From Nocardioides conyzicola (GTDB taxonomy: Bacteria; Actinomycetota; Actinomycetes; Propionibacteriales; Nocardioidaceae), in contig NZ_BAABKM010000001.1 in NCBI RefSeq assembly GCF_039543825.1, positions 186,001 to 250,000 of the forward strand: DNA of 64,000 nucleotides, in the 5' to 3' direction. Below the pieces are notes generated by a model. That model had not been told where the DNA came from. It did no database searches and saw only the letters and a program-made list of their open reading frames with translations. A program made the translations under genes and the position numbers. Below, piece by piece: positions 34,630 to 43,322 of this stretch. Every line of letters starts with the position of its first letter. Position 1 is the first letter of the stretch.

Positions 34630-34645
34630 GACCCGACGGTAGCGC

Positions 34646-35200
34646 TCAGGCGGCCACGGTCTCCGTGTCGTGGTCGACCAGGAGGCGCACGGCGTTGGCG
34701 AGCCGGGCGAGGACCTCGGGGTCCGTCAGCACGTCGACCTCGAGGGCCGACTGCGAGACGGTGACGTCCTCGACGACCTGGGCACCCGCGATGCCGGCGG
34801 AGCGGACGGCGTCGGCGTGGGCCCACTTGCCGCCGTACGGCGTCGGGGTGGCGCCGATGACGCCGAAGGGCTTGCCGACCAGGGCGCCGGCGCCGTACGG
34901 GCGCGACAGCCAGTCGATGGCGTTGCTGAGGACGGCGGGCATCCGCCCGTTGTACTCGGGGGTCACGGCGAGGACGCGGTCGGCTCCGCCGACCTGCTCG
35001 CGCAGCCGGGCGGCCGCGGCGGGGATGTCGGTCGCGTTGTCGACGTCCTGGTTGTAGAACGGGACCTCACCGAGTCCGTCGATGATCTGGATGTCGACGC
35101 CGTCGGGTGCCTGGTCGCGCAGGACCTCGGCGAGCTTGCGGTTGACGGAGTCGCTGCGGAGGCTGCCGACGAGGACGGCGATGCTGGTGGAGGTGGTCAT
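34646..35200 (-). CDS. NADPH-dependent FMN reductase family protein
   Basis: A 184-residue flavodoxin-like enzyme. LVGSLRSDSVNRKLAEVL at the N-terminus, VTPEYNGRMPAVLSNAIDW and GVIGATPTPYGGKWAH match azoreductase and chromate or quinone reductase proteins that use FMN. It is likely to be under the TetR regulator transcribed divergently. A palindrome between the two genes (35209-35229) lies 9 nt before its ATG. Confidence 0.9.
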   Translation of the reverse strand: MTTSTSIAVLVGSLRSDSVNRKLAEVLRDQAPDGVDIQIIDGLGEVPFYNQDVDNATDIPAAAARLREQVGGADRVLAVTPEYNGRMPAVLSNAIDWLSRPYGAGALVGKPFGVIGATPTPYGGKWAHADAVRSAGIAGAQVVEDVTVSQSALEVDVLTDPEVLARLANAVRLLVDHDTETVAA

Positions 35201-35208
35201 GTCCCTTC

Positions 35209-35229
35209 AAACGGACTGCGGTCCGCTTT
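35209..35229. promoter_or_regulatory. TetR-type operator between reductase and regulator
   Basis: AAACGGAC-TGCG-GTCCGCTTT is an imperfect palindrome with a perfect CGGAC/GTCCG core, centred in the 75-bp divergent region. It lies 9 nt from the reductase start and about 47 nt from the regulator start, so one bound dimer could control both. Confidence 0.65.
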
Positions 35230-35275
35230 ACATTCCCGCGCGTCGCGTGGGCTGGCTCACTAGGGTGGCGCCGAG

Positions 35276-35872
35276 ATGTCCGAACGCCGCCTGCTCCCCC
35301 TCCTCGACGCCCCGCCGCCGGAGCGCCGCGACGCCGCGCGCAACCGGGTGGCGCTGCTCGACGCCGCGGCGCGCCTGGTCGCGCAGCACGGCGCCACGGG
35401 CGTCACCATGGACGCGGTCGCCGCCGAGGCGGGCGTCGGCAAGGGCACGGTGTTCCGGCGCTTCCAGTCGCGCGAAGGGCTGATGGGGGCCCTGCTCAAC
35501 CATTCCGAGACCGACTGGCAGGCCTCGGTGATGTCCGGACCGCCGCCCCTCGGACCGGGCGCCGAGCCGTGGGACCGGCTGCTGGAGTTCGGCCGCTCGC
35601 GGCTGGAGACGACACTGCTGCACGCGGAGCTGATCCGCGCCGCGGGTCGCGCCGGCACGCGCTCGTACGCGGCGTACTCGTTCTCGGTCCTGCACGTGCG
35701 CTACCTGCTGCACGAGCTCGGCGTCACCGGCGACCTGCCGCTCCTCGCGGTCGCGCTGCTGGCGCCGCTGGAGGCGCCGGTCCTCGACCAGCAGGTCAGC
35801 GTCGACGGCTTCCACCGCGAGCGGGTCTACGCCGGCTGGGTCGACCTCGCCGGCCGGATCGTGGGTCGCTGA
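35276..35872 (+). CDS. TetR-family regulator of the flavin reductase
   Basis: A 198-residue regulator. The DNA-binding domain starts after a 20-residue tail (ARNRVALLDAAARLVAQHGATG), and the recognition region is VAAEAGVGKGTVFRRFQSREGLM. The C-terminal domain is the usual helical ligand pocket. ATG start; no strong RBS is visible, so the mRNA may be leaderless. Co-regulation with the divergent reductase is inferred from the palindrome between them. The ligand is unknown but may be an electrophile or quinone. Confidence 0.85.
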   Translation: MSERRLLPLLDAPPPERRDAARNRVALLDAAARLVAQHGATGVTMDAVAAEAGVGKGTVFRRFQSREGLMGALLNHSETDWQASVMSGPPPLGPGAEPWDRLLEFGRSRLETTLLHAELIRAAGRAGTRSYAAYSFSVLHVRYLLHELGVTGDLPLLAVALLAPLEAPVLDQQVSVDGFHRERVYAGWVDLAGRIVGR

Positions 35873-35876
35873 CCGC

Positions 35877-37457
35877 TCAGGCCTCCTGGCGACGCAGCCC
35901 GAACGTGACGCCGTCGACCAGCGCGCCCCAGGACGCCTCGATGACGTTGGCGCCGACGCCGACGGTGACCCACGACGACTCGCCGTCGCTGGTCTCGATC
36001 AGCACCCGGGTGATCGCGTCGGTGCCGTGGCCCTGGTCGAGGATGCGCACCTTGTAGTCGATGAGCTCGAACTTCGCGACCGCCGGGTAGGCGCGGCCGA
36101 TGGCCTCGCGCAGCGCGTGGTCGAGGGCGTTGACGGGGCCGTTGCCCTCGCCGGTCATCACGTAGCGGACGCCGTCGGCCTTGAGCTTCACGGTCGCCTC
36201 CGAGACGGCCTCGCCGTGCGGCGCCGTCTCGGTGATGACTCTCCAGGACTCGACCTCGAAGTACGTCGGGCGCGCGCCCTCGACCTCCTCGATCAGCAGC
36301 AGCTCGAACGACGCATCGGCGGCCTCGAACGTGTAGCCGGTGTTCTCCATGACCTTGACCCGGTCGGTGATCCGGGTGACCAGCTCGCGGTCGCCGGAGA
36401 GGTCGAAGCCGAGCTCGCGTCCCTTGAGCTCGATCGACGCCCGGCCCGCCATGTCGGAGACCAGCAGCCTCATGTCGTTGCCGACGCCCGCGGGGTCCAT
36501 GTGCTGGTAGAGGTCCGGGTCGACCTTGATGGCGCTCGCGTGCAGGCCGGCCTTGTGGGTGAACGCCGAGCTGCCGACGTACGGCTGCCGCGACGCGGGC
36601 GGGAAGTTGGTGACCTCGGCGACCGCGTGCGCGATCCGGGTCGCGTCGGAGAGCAGGCCGGGCGGCAGCACCCGCCGGTCCAGCTTGAGCTCGAGGTTGG
36701 CGACGACGGAGACGAGGTCGGCGTTGCCGGTGCGCTCGCCGTACCCGTTGATCGTGCCCTGCACGTGCGTGGCGCCGGCGTCGACGGCGGCGAGCGTGTT
36801 GGCCACGGCGCAGCCGGTGTCGTTGTGGCAGTGGATGCCGACCCGCACCTGGGCGTGCTCGCGGACGTCGTGGACGACGTCGCCGACCCAGCCGGGCAGC
36901 ATGCCGCCGTTGGTGTCGCAGAGCGCGATCACCTCGGCGCCCGCGTCGTACGCCGTGCGCAGCACCTCGAGCGCGTAGTCGCGGTTGGCGCGGTAGCCGT
37001 CGAAGAAGTGCTCGGCGTCGAGGAAGACCGTCTGCCCCTCGGCGCGCAGGTGGGAGACGGTGTCGCGGATCATCGCGAGGTTCTCCTCCAGCGTGGTCCG
37101 CAGCGCGAGCTCGACGTGCCGGTCGTGCGACTTCGCCACCAGGGTCACCACGCTCGCACCGCTGTCGCGCAGCGCGGCGACGAGCGGGTCGTCCGCGGCG
37201 CGTACGCCGGCCCGCCTGGTCGCCCCGAAGGCGGCGAGCTTGGCGTTGCGCAGGTCGAGCTCACCGGCCGCGCGCCGGAAGAACTCGGTGTCCTTCGGGT
37301 TCGCCCCCGGCCAGCCGCCCTCGATGTAGCCGACGCCGAGGCCGTCGAGCTGCTTCGCGATCGACAGCTTGTCGGCGACCGAGAGGCTCAGGCCCTCCTG
37401 CTGGGCGCCGTCGCGCAAGGTCGTGTCGTAGACGTGGAAGTCGCCGTGGAGGTCCAT
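35877..37457 (-). CDS. cimA: Citramalate synthase
   Basis: A 526-residue enzyme of the isopropylmalate-synthase superfamily that condenses pyruvate and acetyl-CoA to citramalate, the threonine-independent entry to isoleucine. The TIM barrel has [26 protein letters not shown] and [27 protein letters not shown] is followed by the regulatory C-terminal domain (about 400-526), where isoleucine binds in relatives. A leader peptide rich in Ile codons and an intrinsic terminator precede the gene, so isoleucine supply probably sets its transcription. LeuA is less likely because the barrel and length fit CimA. Confidence 0.93.
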   Translation of the reverse strand: MDLHGDFHVYDTTLRDGAQQEGLSLSVADKLSIAKQLDGLGVGYIEGGWPGANPKDTEFFRRAAGELDLRNAKLAAFGATRRAGVRAADDPLVAALRDSGASVVTLVAKSHDRHVELALRTTLEENLAMIRDTVSHLRAEGQTVFLDAEHFFDGYRANRDYALEVLRTAYDAGAEVIALCDTNGGMLPGWVGDVVHDVREHAQVRVGIHCHNDTGCAVANTLAAVDAGATHVQGTINGYGERTGNADLVSVVANLELKLDRRVLPPGLLSDATRIAHAVAEVTNFPPASRQPYVGSSAFTHKAGLHASAIKVDPDLYQHMDPAGVGNDMRLLVSDMAGRASIELKGRELGFDLSGDRELVTRITDRVKVMENTGYTFEAADASFELLLIEEVEGARPTYFEVESWRVITETAPHGEAVSEATVKLKADGVRYVMTGEGNGPVNALDHALREAIGRAYPAVAKFELIDYKVRILDQGHGTDAITRVLIETSDGESSWVTVGVGANVIEASWGALVDGVTFGLRRQEA

Positions 37458-37488
37458 CGGGGGTCCTGTTCAGTCTGTTTCGAGCAAC

Positions 37489-37515
37489 AAAAAAACCCCT
37501 CGAGAACGAGAGGTT
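37489..37515 (-). terminator. Attenuator terminator upstream of cimA
   Basis: On the minus strand AACCTCTCG (left arm) pairs with CGAGGGGTT (right arm) around TTCT: 9 bp with one G-T pair, followed at once by a run of seven T residues (37489-37495). This is a textbook intrinsic terminator placed 32 nt before the cimA ATG, and it lies after the leader peptide, not at the end of a gene. Confidence 0.85.
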
Positions 37516-37516
37516 G

Positions 37517-37553
37517 GCGCGTCGTGCCCGGGGATCGGTGGGCGTCGACGCGC
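37517..37553 (-). promoter_or_regulatory. Second leader stem in the cimA attenuator
   Basis: GCGCGTCG (minus, 37553-37546) pairs perfectly with CGACGCGC (37524-37517), 8 bp around 21 nt. It starts at the last base of the leader stop codon and ends 2 nt before the terminator arm. It is likely to be the pause or competing hairpin that a stalled ribosome would disturb. The exact antiterminator pairing was not resolved. Confidence 0.6.
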
Positions 37554-37612
37554 TAGGAAATAATGATCACGTGGTGATGCACGTCGTCATCGTGCCACGG
37601 CGACCACATCAT
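37553..37612 (-). CDS. Attenuator leader peptide of cimA (19 aa)
   Basis: Reads MMWSPWHDDDVHHHVIIIS then stop. Three isoleucine codons in a row (ATC ATT ATT), preceded by a valine codon, lie 5-3 codons before the stop. The stop lies within the 5' arm of an 8-bp stem and 37 nt before an intrinsic terminator. Ribosome stalling at scarce Ile-tRNA would control read-through into cimA. The start ATG overlaps the stop of the kinase gene (ATGATG), so the peptide could also be read by ribosomes ending the kinase. The RBS is weak. Confidence 0.8.
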   Translation of the reverse strand: MMWSPWHDDDVHHHVIIIS

Positions 37613-39195
37613 GGACCAGGGATCTCGACATGCGGCTCGCCACCGGCGGGGTCCCAGCTTGCCCCCGACACGTCGGCGCGGAAGCCCAGCGCGGCGGCGA
37701 TCGCGAGCACGACGACGAGCGCGACGGCCCAACGGCGTACGTCGACCGCGAGGGGCACGACGATCCGGTTGACCGGTCCACGGAGGCGAGAGCCGCCCGG
37801 CCCCCACCACAGCGAGCCCGCGAGCACGACGCCGCAGACGAAGAGCGCCAGCTCGATGCCCGTGGAGATGGCGTAGCAGACCAGGGCCGCCGCGGACGCC
37901 AGGCCGAGCGCCCACAGCCCGAGCAGCACCGCCCCCGGGATCGACTGGACGAGGTGCCACGGAGCAGCGACGAGCAGCTGCATGCCGTCGTACCACTTGC
38001 GGCCGCGGTACTGCCGCCGCTGGTCGTGCGCCGACGCGGCCAGCGAGATGCTGCGCAGGAGCCAGGTCAGCAGGAGGAGCAGGCCGACCACGAGCCAGGG
38101 GTACGCCGCCGCCCCGGCGCCGGCCGCGAGCGCGCCGGCGACCAGCAGCGCGCCGCGGCGGACCCGCTCCCCGAGCGTGGCCCGCGGCTCCTCGTAGAGC
38201 GCGGTCGCTCCCTCGGGCGGGAGGGCGAGGGTGTACGGCTCGGGGGTGTTGTGGCCGGGCCACACGTCGGTCTCGTCGTCGGCGCCGGCTTGGGCGGCCA
38301 GCGCGAGCGGCACCGTGTAGGGGTCGTGCTCGACCGCGACCGGCGGGGCGACCGTCGGCGCGTCGCGCCGCGTGGTCAGCGGCCGGAGCCAGGCCAGCAG
38401 CTGCGGGAAGGTCGGCCGGTTGCGCGGCTCCGGGTCGAGCGCGGAGGCGACGACCTGGCGCAGGTCGTCGGGCAGCCCGGTGAGGTCGAACTGACCCCGT
38501 CGTACGCGGTCCATGATCGCCATCGACGGACCACGCCCGAACGGCGGATGGCCGAGGCCGGCGTACGCGACCGTCGCCGCCCAGGAGTGGACGTCGGACG
38601 CGGCGGTCGCGTCCTCGCCGTACAGGATCTCGGGCGCCAGGTAGCCCGGGGTGCCGAGGAGCCAGCCGGTGTGGGTGAGCTTGGGGTCGTCGGCGACCCG
38701 GGCGAGCCCGAAGTCGATGAGGATCGGGGTGCGGCCCTCCATCAGCACGTTGGACGGCTTGACGTCGCGGTGCAGCACGCCGACCGCGTGCACCGAGGTG
38801 ATGCCCTCGGCGAGGCCGGCGGCGAACCAGTACAGGTCGGGGCCCTCGATCGCACCGTCCTCCACGATCAGGTCGTGGAGGGACAGCCCGGGGACGTAGC
38901 GGGTGGCGACGTACGGGATCGGCGCCCAGGGGTCCGAGTCGACGATGCCGGCGACCCAGGGGCTGCTGACGCGCTGGAGGGAGCCGACCTCGCGGGCCAG
39001 CCGGTGGCGGGCCTCGTCGTCGCCGACGATGTGCGGCCGCAGCACCTTGAGCGCGACCCGGTCCCCGTCACCGCGGCGGGCGAGGTGCACCACGCCCATG
39101 CCGCCCTCGCCGAGCTTGGCCAGCAGCGTGTAGCCGCCCACCATGGGCCGCTCGCCCGACCCGGCGGACCCGGCACTCGCGGAGGAGGTCGTCAC
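37609..39195 (-). CDS. Membrane-anchored Ser/Thr protein kinase with multi-pass C-terminus
   Basis: A 528-residue Hanks-type kinase. Glycine loop LGEGGMGVVHLA, ATP-binding Lys about residue 50, HRDVKPSNV with Asp 144, DFGLA at 161, and GTPGYLAPEIL. The kinase domain ends near residue 280. A linker follows, then several hydrophobic helices from about residue 355 to 505, so unlike PknB it has a multi-pass membrane end and no PASTA repeats. Substrates are unknown. Its 3' end overlaps the cimA leader peptide. Confidence 0.88.
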   Translation of the reverse strand: MTTSSASAGSAGSGERPMVGGYTLLAKLGEGGMGVVHLARRGDGDRVALKVLRPHIVGDDEARHRLAREVGSLQRVSSPWVAGIVDSDPWAPIPYVATRYVPGLSLHDLIVEDGAIEGPDLYWFAAGLAEGITSVHAVGVLHRDVKPSNVLMEGRTPILIDFGLARVADDPKLTHTGWLLGTPGYLAPEILYGEDATAASDVHSWAATVAYAGLGHPPFGRGPSMAIMDRVRRGQFDLTGLPDDLRQVVASALDPEPRNRPTFPQLLAWLRPLTTRRDAPTVAPPVAVEHDPYTVPLALAAQAGADDETDVWPGHNTPEPYTLALPPEGATALYEEPRATLGERVRRGALLVAGALAAGAGAAAYPWLVVGLLLLLTWLLRSISLAASAHDQRRQYRGRKWYDGMQLLVAAPWHLVQSIPGAVLLGLWALGLASAAALVCYAISTGIELALFVCGVVLAGSLWWGPGGSRLRGPVNRIVVPLAVDVRRWAVALVVVLAIAAALGFRADVSGASWDPAGGEPHVEIPGP

Positions 39196-39270
39196 GGGCC
39201 GAGGCTACCCGTGACCCAGCCCTCGACCCGGCAGGCCGGCACCCCCTTCAGTCCGCGTCGGCGATATGAC

Positions 39271-39289
39271 TAAGGTAAGCCTTACCTTT
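39271..39289 (+). promoter_or_regulatory. DtxR/IdeR-type iron box of the siderophore operon
   Basis: TAAGGTAAGCCTTACCTTT fits the consensus TWAGGTWAGSCTWACCTWA at 18 of 19 positions and contains a 17-bp perfect palindrome. It lies 23 nt before the first permease ATG. Iron-loaded IdeR/DmdR1-type repressor is expected to bind here and shut the operon when iron is plentiful. Confidence 0.88.
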
Positions 39290-39311
39290 ATCGCCGTCTC
39301 CTGGGGACCCC

Positions 39312-40358
39312 ATGACCTCGATCGCACCGCAGCAGGTCGCGCCGACCACGCGGCAGCTCGCCCCGCTGCGCCGGGGCTCGGTGCGCGGGCTCGTGGTGCT
39401 GACCCTGCTCCTGGTGCTCGCCGGTCTGGTCAGCCTCGCGGTGGGGAGCCGGCCCATCTCGCTCGGCACCGTGGTCGACGTGCTGGTGCACCCCGACGGC
39501 TCCGACGCCTCGACGATCGTCCACGACCTGCGCATCCCGCGGACGATCCTGGCGATCGCGGTGGGGATCTCGCTGGGCATCGCGGGCGCCCTGATGCAGG
39601 GCCACACCCGCAACCCGCTCGCCGACCCGGGTCTGCTCGGCGTCGAGGCGGGCGCGGCGTTCGCCGTCGTGATCGGCATCTACGTGTTCCACGTCCAGGA
39701 CCTGACCGGCTACGCGTGGTTCTCGCTCGCCGGCGCCGGTCTGGCGGCGGCCGCGGTCTTCGCCATCGGCTCCACCAAGGGCGGCCCGGACCCGATCTCG
39801 CTGGTCCTGGCCGGTACGGCGGTGAGCGCACTGCTGGCCGCGCTCACGCAGACCGTCATCCTCCGCGACGTGGACACCCTCGACGCCTACCGGTTCTGGG
39901 CGGTCGGCTCGGTCTCCGGGCGAGGCATGGACGTCTTCTGGGAGGTCCTGCCCTTCATGGTCGTCGGGCTGGTGCTGGCCGTGCTGAGCGCCTCGACCCT
40001 CAACCTGCTGCAGCTCGGGGACGACGTCGCCGTCTCGCTCGGCATGCACCCGATGCGGCACAAGGCCATCGGCGTGCTGGGCGTGATGCTGCTGACCGGT
40101 GCGGCGACGGCGGCGTGCGGTCCGGTCGGCTTCGTCGGCCTGGTCGTGCCGCACGTGGCCCGGCACTTCGCGGGCGTCGACTACCGCTGGGTGATCCCCT
40201 ACTCGGGCTTCATCGGCGGCCTCCTCGTGGTGCTCGCCGACGTCGTCGGGCGCGTCGTCGTACGCCCCGGTGAGCTGCAGGTCGGCATCGTGATGGCGCT
40301 GGTCGGCGGACCGGTCTTCATCTACCTGGTCCGCCGCACCCGGATGGTGCGGATATGA
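39312..40358 (+). CDS. Iron-siderophore ABC transporter permease (FecCD family), first subunit
   Basis: A 348-residue permease with about ten membrane segments. Signature segments are RIPRTILAIAVGISLGIAGALMQGHTRNPLADPGLLGVEAGA and the GFVGLVVPHVAR loop that contacts the ATPase. Paired with the following permease it forms the FecD/FecC-type heterodimer. An iron box 23 nt upstream indicates repression by iron. It overlaps the next permease gene (ATGA). Confidence 0.94.
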   Translation: MTSIAPQQVAPTTRQLAPLRRGSVRGLVVLTLLLVLAGLVSLAVGSRPISLGTVVDVLVHPDGSDASTIVHDLRIPRTILAIAVGISLGIAGALMQGHTRNPLADPGLLGVEAGAAFAVVIGIYVFHVQDLTGYAWFSLAGAGLAAAAVFAIGSTKGGPDPISLVLAGTAVSALLAALTQTVILRDVDTLDAYRFWAVGSVSGRGMDVFWEVLPFMVVGLVLAVLSASTLNLLQLGDDVAVSLGMHPMRHKAIGVLGVMLLTGAATAACGPVGFVGLVVPHVARHFAGVDYRWVIPYSGFIGGLLVVLADVVGRVVVRPGELQVGIVMALVGGPVFIYLVRRTRMVRI

Positions 40359-41425
40359 GCACGCTCAGCACGCCCCTTCGGGTCGGCCCGCTGTCGTGGC
40401 TGGTGCCGATGCGCGCCGGGATCACCGTCGTCGGCGGCCTCGTGGTGCTGGGGGTGCTGGTCGCGCTCGACCTCTCCATGGGCGACTTCAAGATCCCGGT
40501 GAGCGACGTGCTCCGCACGCTGCTCGGGGGCGGCGACGCCGGCGAACGGTTCATCGTGATGGAGCTGCGCCTGCCGCAGACCCTCGTCGCCATCCTCGTC
40601 GGCGCGGCCCTCGGCCTTGCCGGCGCGCTCACCCAGACCTTCGCCCGCAACCCCCTGGCCAGCCCCGACATCCTCGGCGTCACCGAGGGTGCCGCCCTGG
40701 GCGCGGTCGCGGTGATCGTGATCGCCGGGGGCTCCGGGTACGGCGGCGGCCTGGTCGCCGGCACCCTCCAGACCGTCGGGCTGCCGGTGGCGGCGTTCGC
40801 CGGCGCGCTCCTCACCGCCACGCTGCTCTACGTCCTGTCGTGGCGCCGCGGCATCGACGGGCAGCGCCTGGTCCTGATCGGCATCGGCCTCAGCTTCGTC
40901 CTCTCGGCCGGTACGTCGTGGCTGCTGGTGAAGGCCCGGATCCAGGACGCCGCCAGCGCCCAGGTGTGGCTCAACGGCTCGCTCAACGGGCGCGGCTGGG
41001 AGCAGGCGACGCCGTTGCTCTGGGCGCTCGTCGTGCTGGTGCCGGTGTCGGTGCTGCTCGCGCGGTCGCTCAACGCCCTCCAGCTCGGCGACGACTCGGC
41101 GCGCGGCCTCGGCGTACGCCTCCAGCTGACGCAGCTGATGACCCTGGTCGCGGCCGTCGGCCTGGTCGCGGTCTCGGTCTCCGCGGTCGGACCCCTGGAG
41201 TTCGTCGCCTTCGTCGTCCCCCAGATCGCGCTGCGCCTGACGGCCGGCTCCCGGCCGCCGATGCTGGCCTCGATGGTCCTCGGCGCCTGCCTGGTCGTGG
41301 GCGCGGACCTCGTGACGCGCGTGGTCATCCCCTTCCCGCTCCCCGCCGGGATCGTCACGGCGGCGATCGGCGCGCCGTACCTGATCTGGCTGCTCCTCCG
41401 TAGGAACCGAAAGGTGTCGGCATGA
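40355..41425 (+). CDS. Iron-siderophore ABC transporter permease (FecCD family), second subunit
   Basis: A 356-residue permease: ELRLPQTLVAILVGAALGLAGALTQTFARNPLASPDILGVTEGA and GPLEFVAFVVPQIALRLT mark the same family. Translation is coupled to the first subunit. Its stop overlaps an ATG at 41422, but the ATPase behind it has a better start 69 nt further on; the space between is filled by a repeat element. Confidence 0.94.
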   Translation: MSTLSTPLRVGPLSWLVPMRAGITVVGGLVVLGVLVALDLSMGDFKIPVSDVLRTLLGGGDAGERFIVMELRLPQTLVAILVGAALGLAGALTQTFARNPLASPDILGVTEGAALGAVAVIVIAGGSGYGGGLVAGTLQTVGLPVAAFAGALLTATLLYVLSWRRGIDGQRLVLIGIGLSFVLSAGTSWLLVKARIQDAASAQVWLNGSLNGRGWEQATPLLWALVVLVPVSVLLARSLNALQLGDDSARGLGVRLQLTQLMTLVAAVGLVAVSVSAVGPLEFVAFVVPQIALRLTAGSRPPMLASMVLGACLVVGADLVTRVVIPFPLPAGIVTAAIGAPYLIWLLLRRNRKVSA

Positions 41426-41433
41426 GCACCCCA

Positions 41434-41480
41434 CGAAACTGCGGGCCTCCCCCGCTTCGCTCCTCCATCCCACACTTTCG
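41434..41480. repeat. Hairpin repeat with C-rich loop, between permease and ATPase (element copy 2)
   Basis: The 20-mer CTCCCCCGCTTCGCTCCTCC (41447-41466) is identical to the loop of the hairpin at 19452-19517; with one more base the match is 21 nt. Here it lies between imperfect arms 41434-41445 and 41469-41480 that pair at 10 of 12 positions and differ in sequence from the arms of copy 1. In frame from ATG 41422 it would add 24 residues to the ATPase. Confidence 0.75.
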
Positions 41481-41493
41481 AGGGGACCCCGCA

Positions 41494-42306
41494 ATGAATG
41501 CACGTCTGCGCACCGAGTCCGTCACCGTCGGGTACGGCGGCGACCCCGTCGTCCGCGACCTGTCGCTCGACCTCGCCGACGGCCACGTCACGACCATCGT
41601 CGGGCCCAACGGCTGCGGCAAGTCGACCCTGCTGCGCACCATGTCGCGGCTCCTCAGGCCGACCAGCGGCACGGTCTACCTCGACGGCGAGTCCATCCAC
41701 GACGTGCACACCCGCCAGGTCGCCCGGACGATGGCGCTGCTCCCGCAGAGCCCGATCGCACCGGACGGCCTGCTCGTGCGCGACCTGGTCGGCCGGGGCC
41801 GCCACCCGCACCAGCGCTGGTTCAGCCAGTGGTCGCCCGAGGACGAGCAGATCGTCGACCGCGCGCTCGAGATGACCGACACCGCCGCCCTGCGGGACCG
41901 GCCGCTCGACCAGCTCTCCGGCGGCCAGCGGCAGCGGGCCTGGATCGCCATGACCCTGGCCCAGGACACCGACCTGCTGCTGCTCGACGAGCCGACGACG
42001 TACCTCGACCTCGCCCACCAGGTGGAGATCCTCGACCTGGTGACCCGGCTCAACCGGGAGCGCGGCCGCACCGTCGTGATGGTGCTCCACGACCTCAACC
42101 TCGCCGCCCGCTACAGCGACACGATCGTGGTGATGAAGGACGGCGTCGTGGTCACCCAGGGCGCCCCCACCGACGTCTTCACGCCGGCCCTGCTCGCCAC
42201 CACGTTCGGCCTCGCGGCCGACATCCTGCCGGACCCCCGCACGGGGCTCCCGATCATCGTCCCCACCACCCAGCTGAGAGAACTCGCCGATGCGCCGCAC
42301 TCCTGA
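41494..42306 (+). CDS. Iron-siderophore ABC transporter ATP-binding protein
   Basis: A 270-residue FecE/FepC-type ATPase: Walker A GPNGCGKST, Q-loop LLPQSP, signature LSGGQRQR, Walker B LLLLDEPT and VMVLHD. ATG at 41494 is chosen because GAGGGGA precedes it and the family starts here. An in-frame ATG at 41422 would read through the repeat element and add 24 residues that look unlike the family (RNCGPPPLRSS). It ends 16 nt into the lipoprotein start. Confidence 0.93.
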   Translation: MNARLRTESVTVGYGGDPVVRDLSLDLADGHVTTIVGPNGCGKSTLLRTMSRLLRPTSGTVYLDGESIHDVHTRQVARTMALLPQSPIAPDGLLVRDLVGRGRHPHQRWFSQWSPEDEQIVDRALEMTDTAALRDRPLDQLSGGQRQRAWIAMTLAQDTDLLLLDEPTTYLDLAHQVEILDLVTRLNRERGRTVVMVLHDLNLAARYSDTIVVMKDGVVVTQGAPTDVFTPALLATTFGLAADILPDPRTGLPIIVPTTQLRELADAPHS

Positions 42307-43307
42307 CCCCCCCCCGACGCCGACTCCTCGCGGGAGGTGTCGCCCTGCTCACCGCGGCCGTGCTGGCCGCCTGCGGCAGCGACTCCGGCTCGAGCGCCGC
42401 ACCCGTGGGCAGCGCCACCCCCAGCTCGGGCCCGTGGTCCTACACCGACGACCTCGGCCAGACGGTCAAGCTGGACAAGACGCCCGTGCGGATCGCGGCG
42501 TACGGCGACGCCGCCGCCGCGCTGTGGCACTTCGGGATCACGCCGGTGGCGATCTTCACCTGGATGGACCCGGCGAAGGACACCATGTTCGACGGCCTCG
42601 ACCTCGGCGACACCGAGGTCGTCGGCTCGACGTACGGCGAGATCAGCCTCGAGAAGCTGGCCGCCGCGAAGCCCGACATCATCGTCGCGACGTCGTACAC
42701 CGGCGACACCGCCGACGAGATGTACGGCTTCAAGGACAAGACCCAGCTCGCGAAGATCAAGGCGATCGCGCCGGTCGTCGCCGTGGCCCAGGTCGGGTCG
42801 ATGAAGGACGTCATCGAGACCAACGAGGAGCTGGTCGCGTCGCTCGGCGTCGACACCGGCGCGGGCAGCCAGGTGGCCGAGGACAAGGCGGCGTTCGAGG
42901 CGGCCTCCGCCGACCTGACCGAGGCCGCGAAGAGCGGTCTGTCGGTGATCCCGATCTACGCGGACGGCGACGGCCTCTACATCGCGAAGGCGCCCGACGA
43001 CCCGGCGCTGAAGTACTACCAGGACCTCGGCGTGAGCTTCACCGAGATCGGCGGCAAGGACTACTACTGGGAGATCCTCAGTTGGGAGAACGCCGACCGC
43101 TACGAGGGTGACGTCCTGATCAACGCGACCCGCAACTCCTACTCGCTGAAGCAGCTCGGTGAGCAGCCCACCTTCGCCCGGCTGGCGGCGTTCCAGGCCG
43201 GGCAGGTCCACCCGTGGGACTCCGCGTCGATGGACTACCCGTCGCAGACGGTCTACATGAAGGAGCTCGCCGGCTGGCTGAGCACCGACGAGGACGTCGT
43301 CTCGTAG
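42290..43307 (+). CDS. Iron-siderophore ABC transporter binding lipoprotein, frameshifted in a C9 run at its start
   Basis: The periplasmic-binding-protein fold is intact from about 42330 to 43307 (WSYTDDLGQTVKLDKTPVRIAAYGD at the start, KTQLAKIKAIAPVV, MDYPSQTVYMKELAGWL at the end). The natural ATG at 42290 (MRRTPDPP) is in another frame. Nine C residues at 42307-42315 would have to be eight for the reading frame to run on as RRRLLAGGVALLTAAVLAAC, a perfect lipoprotein signal. CTG at 42303 is the only in-frame start candidate. Sequencing error, slippage or phase variation are all possible. Confidence 0.8.
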
Positions 43308-43322
43308 GTCGGCCGCTACCGC

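Noticed and set aside
41422..41494. ATPase start at the ATG overlapping the permease stop
   Set aside because: The extra 24 residues are encoded by the hairpin repeat and are unlike the family; ATG 41494 has a GAGGGGA ribosome site.
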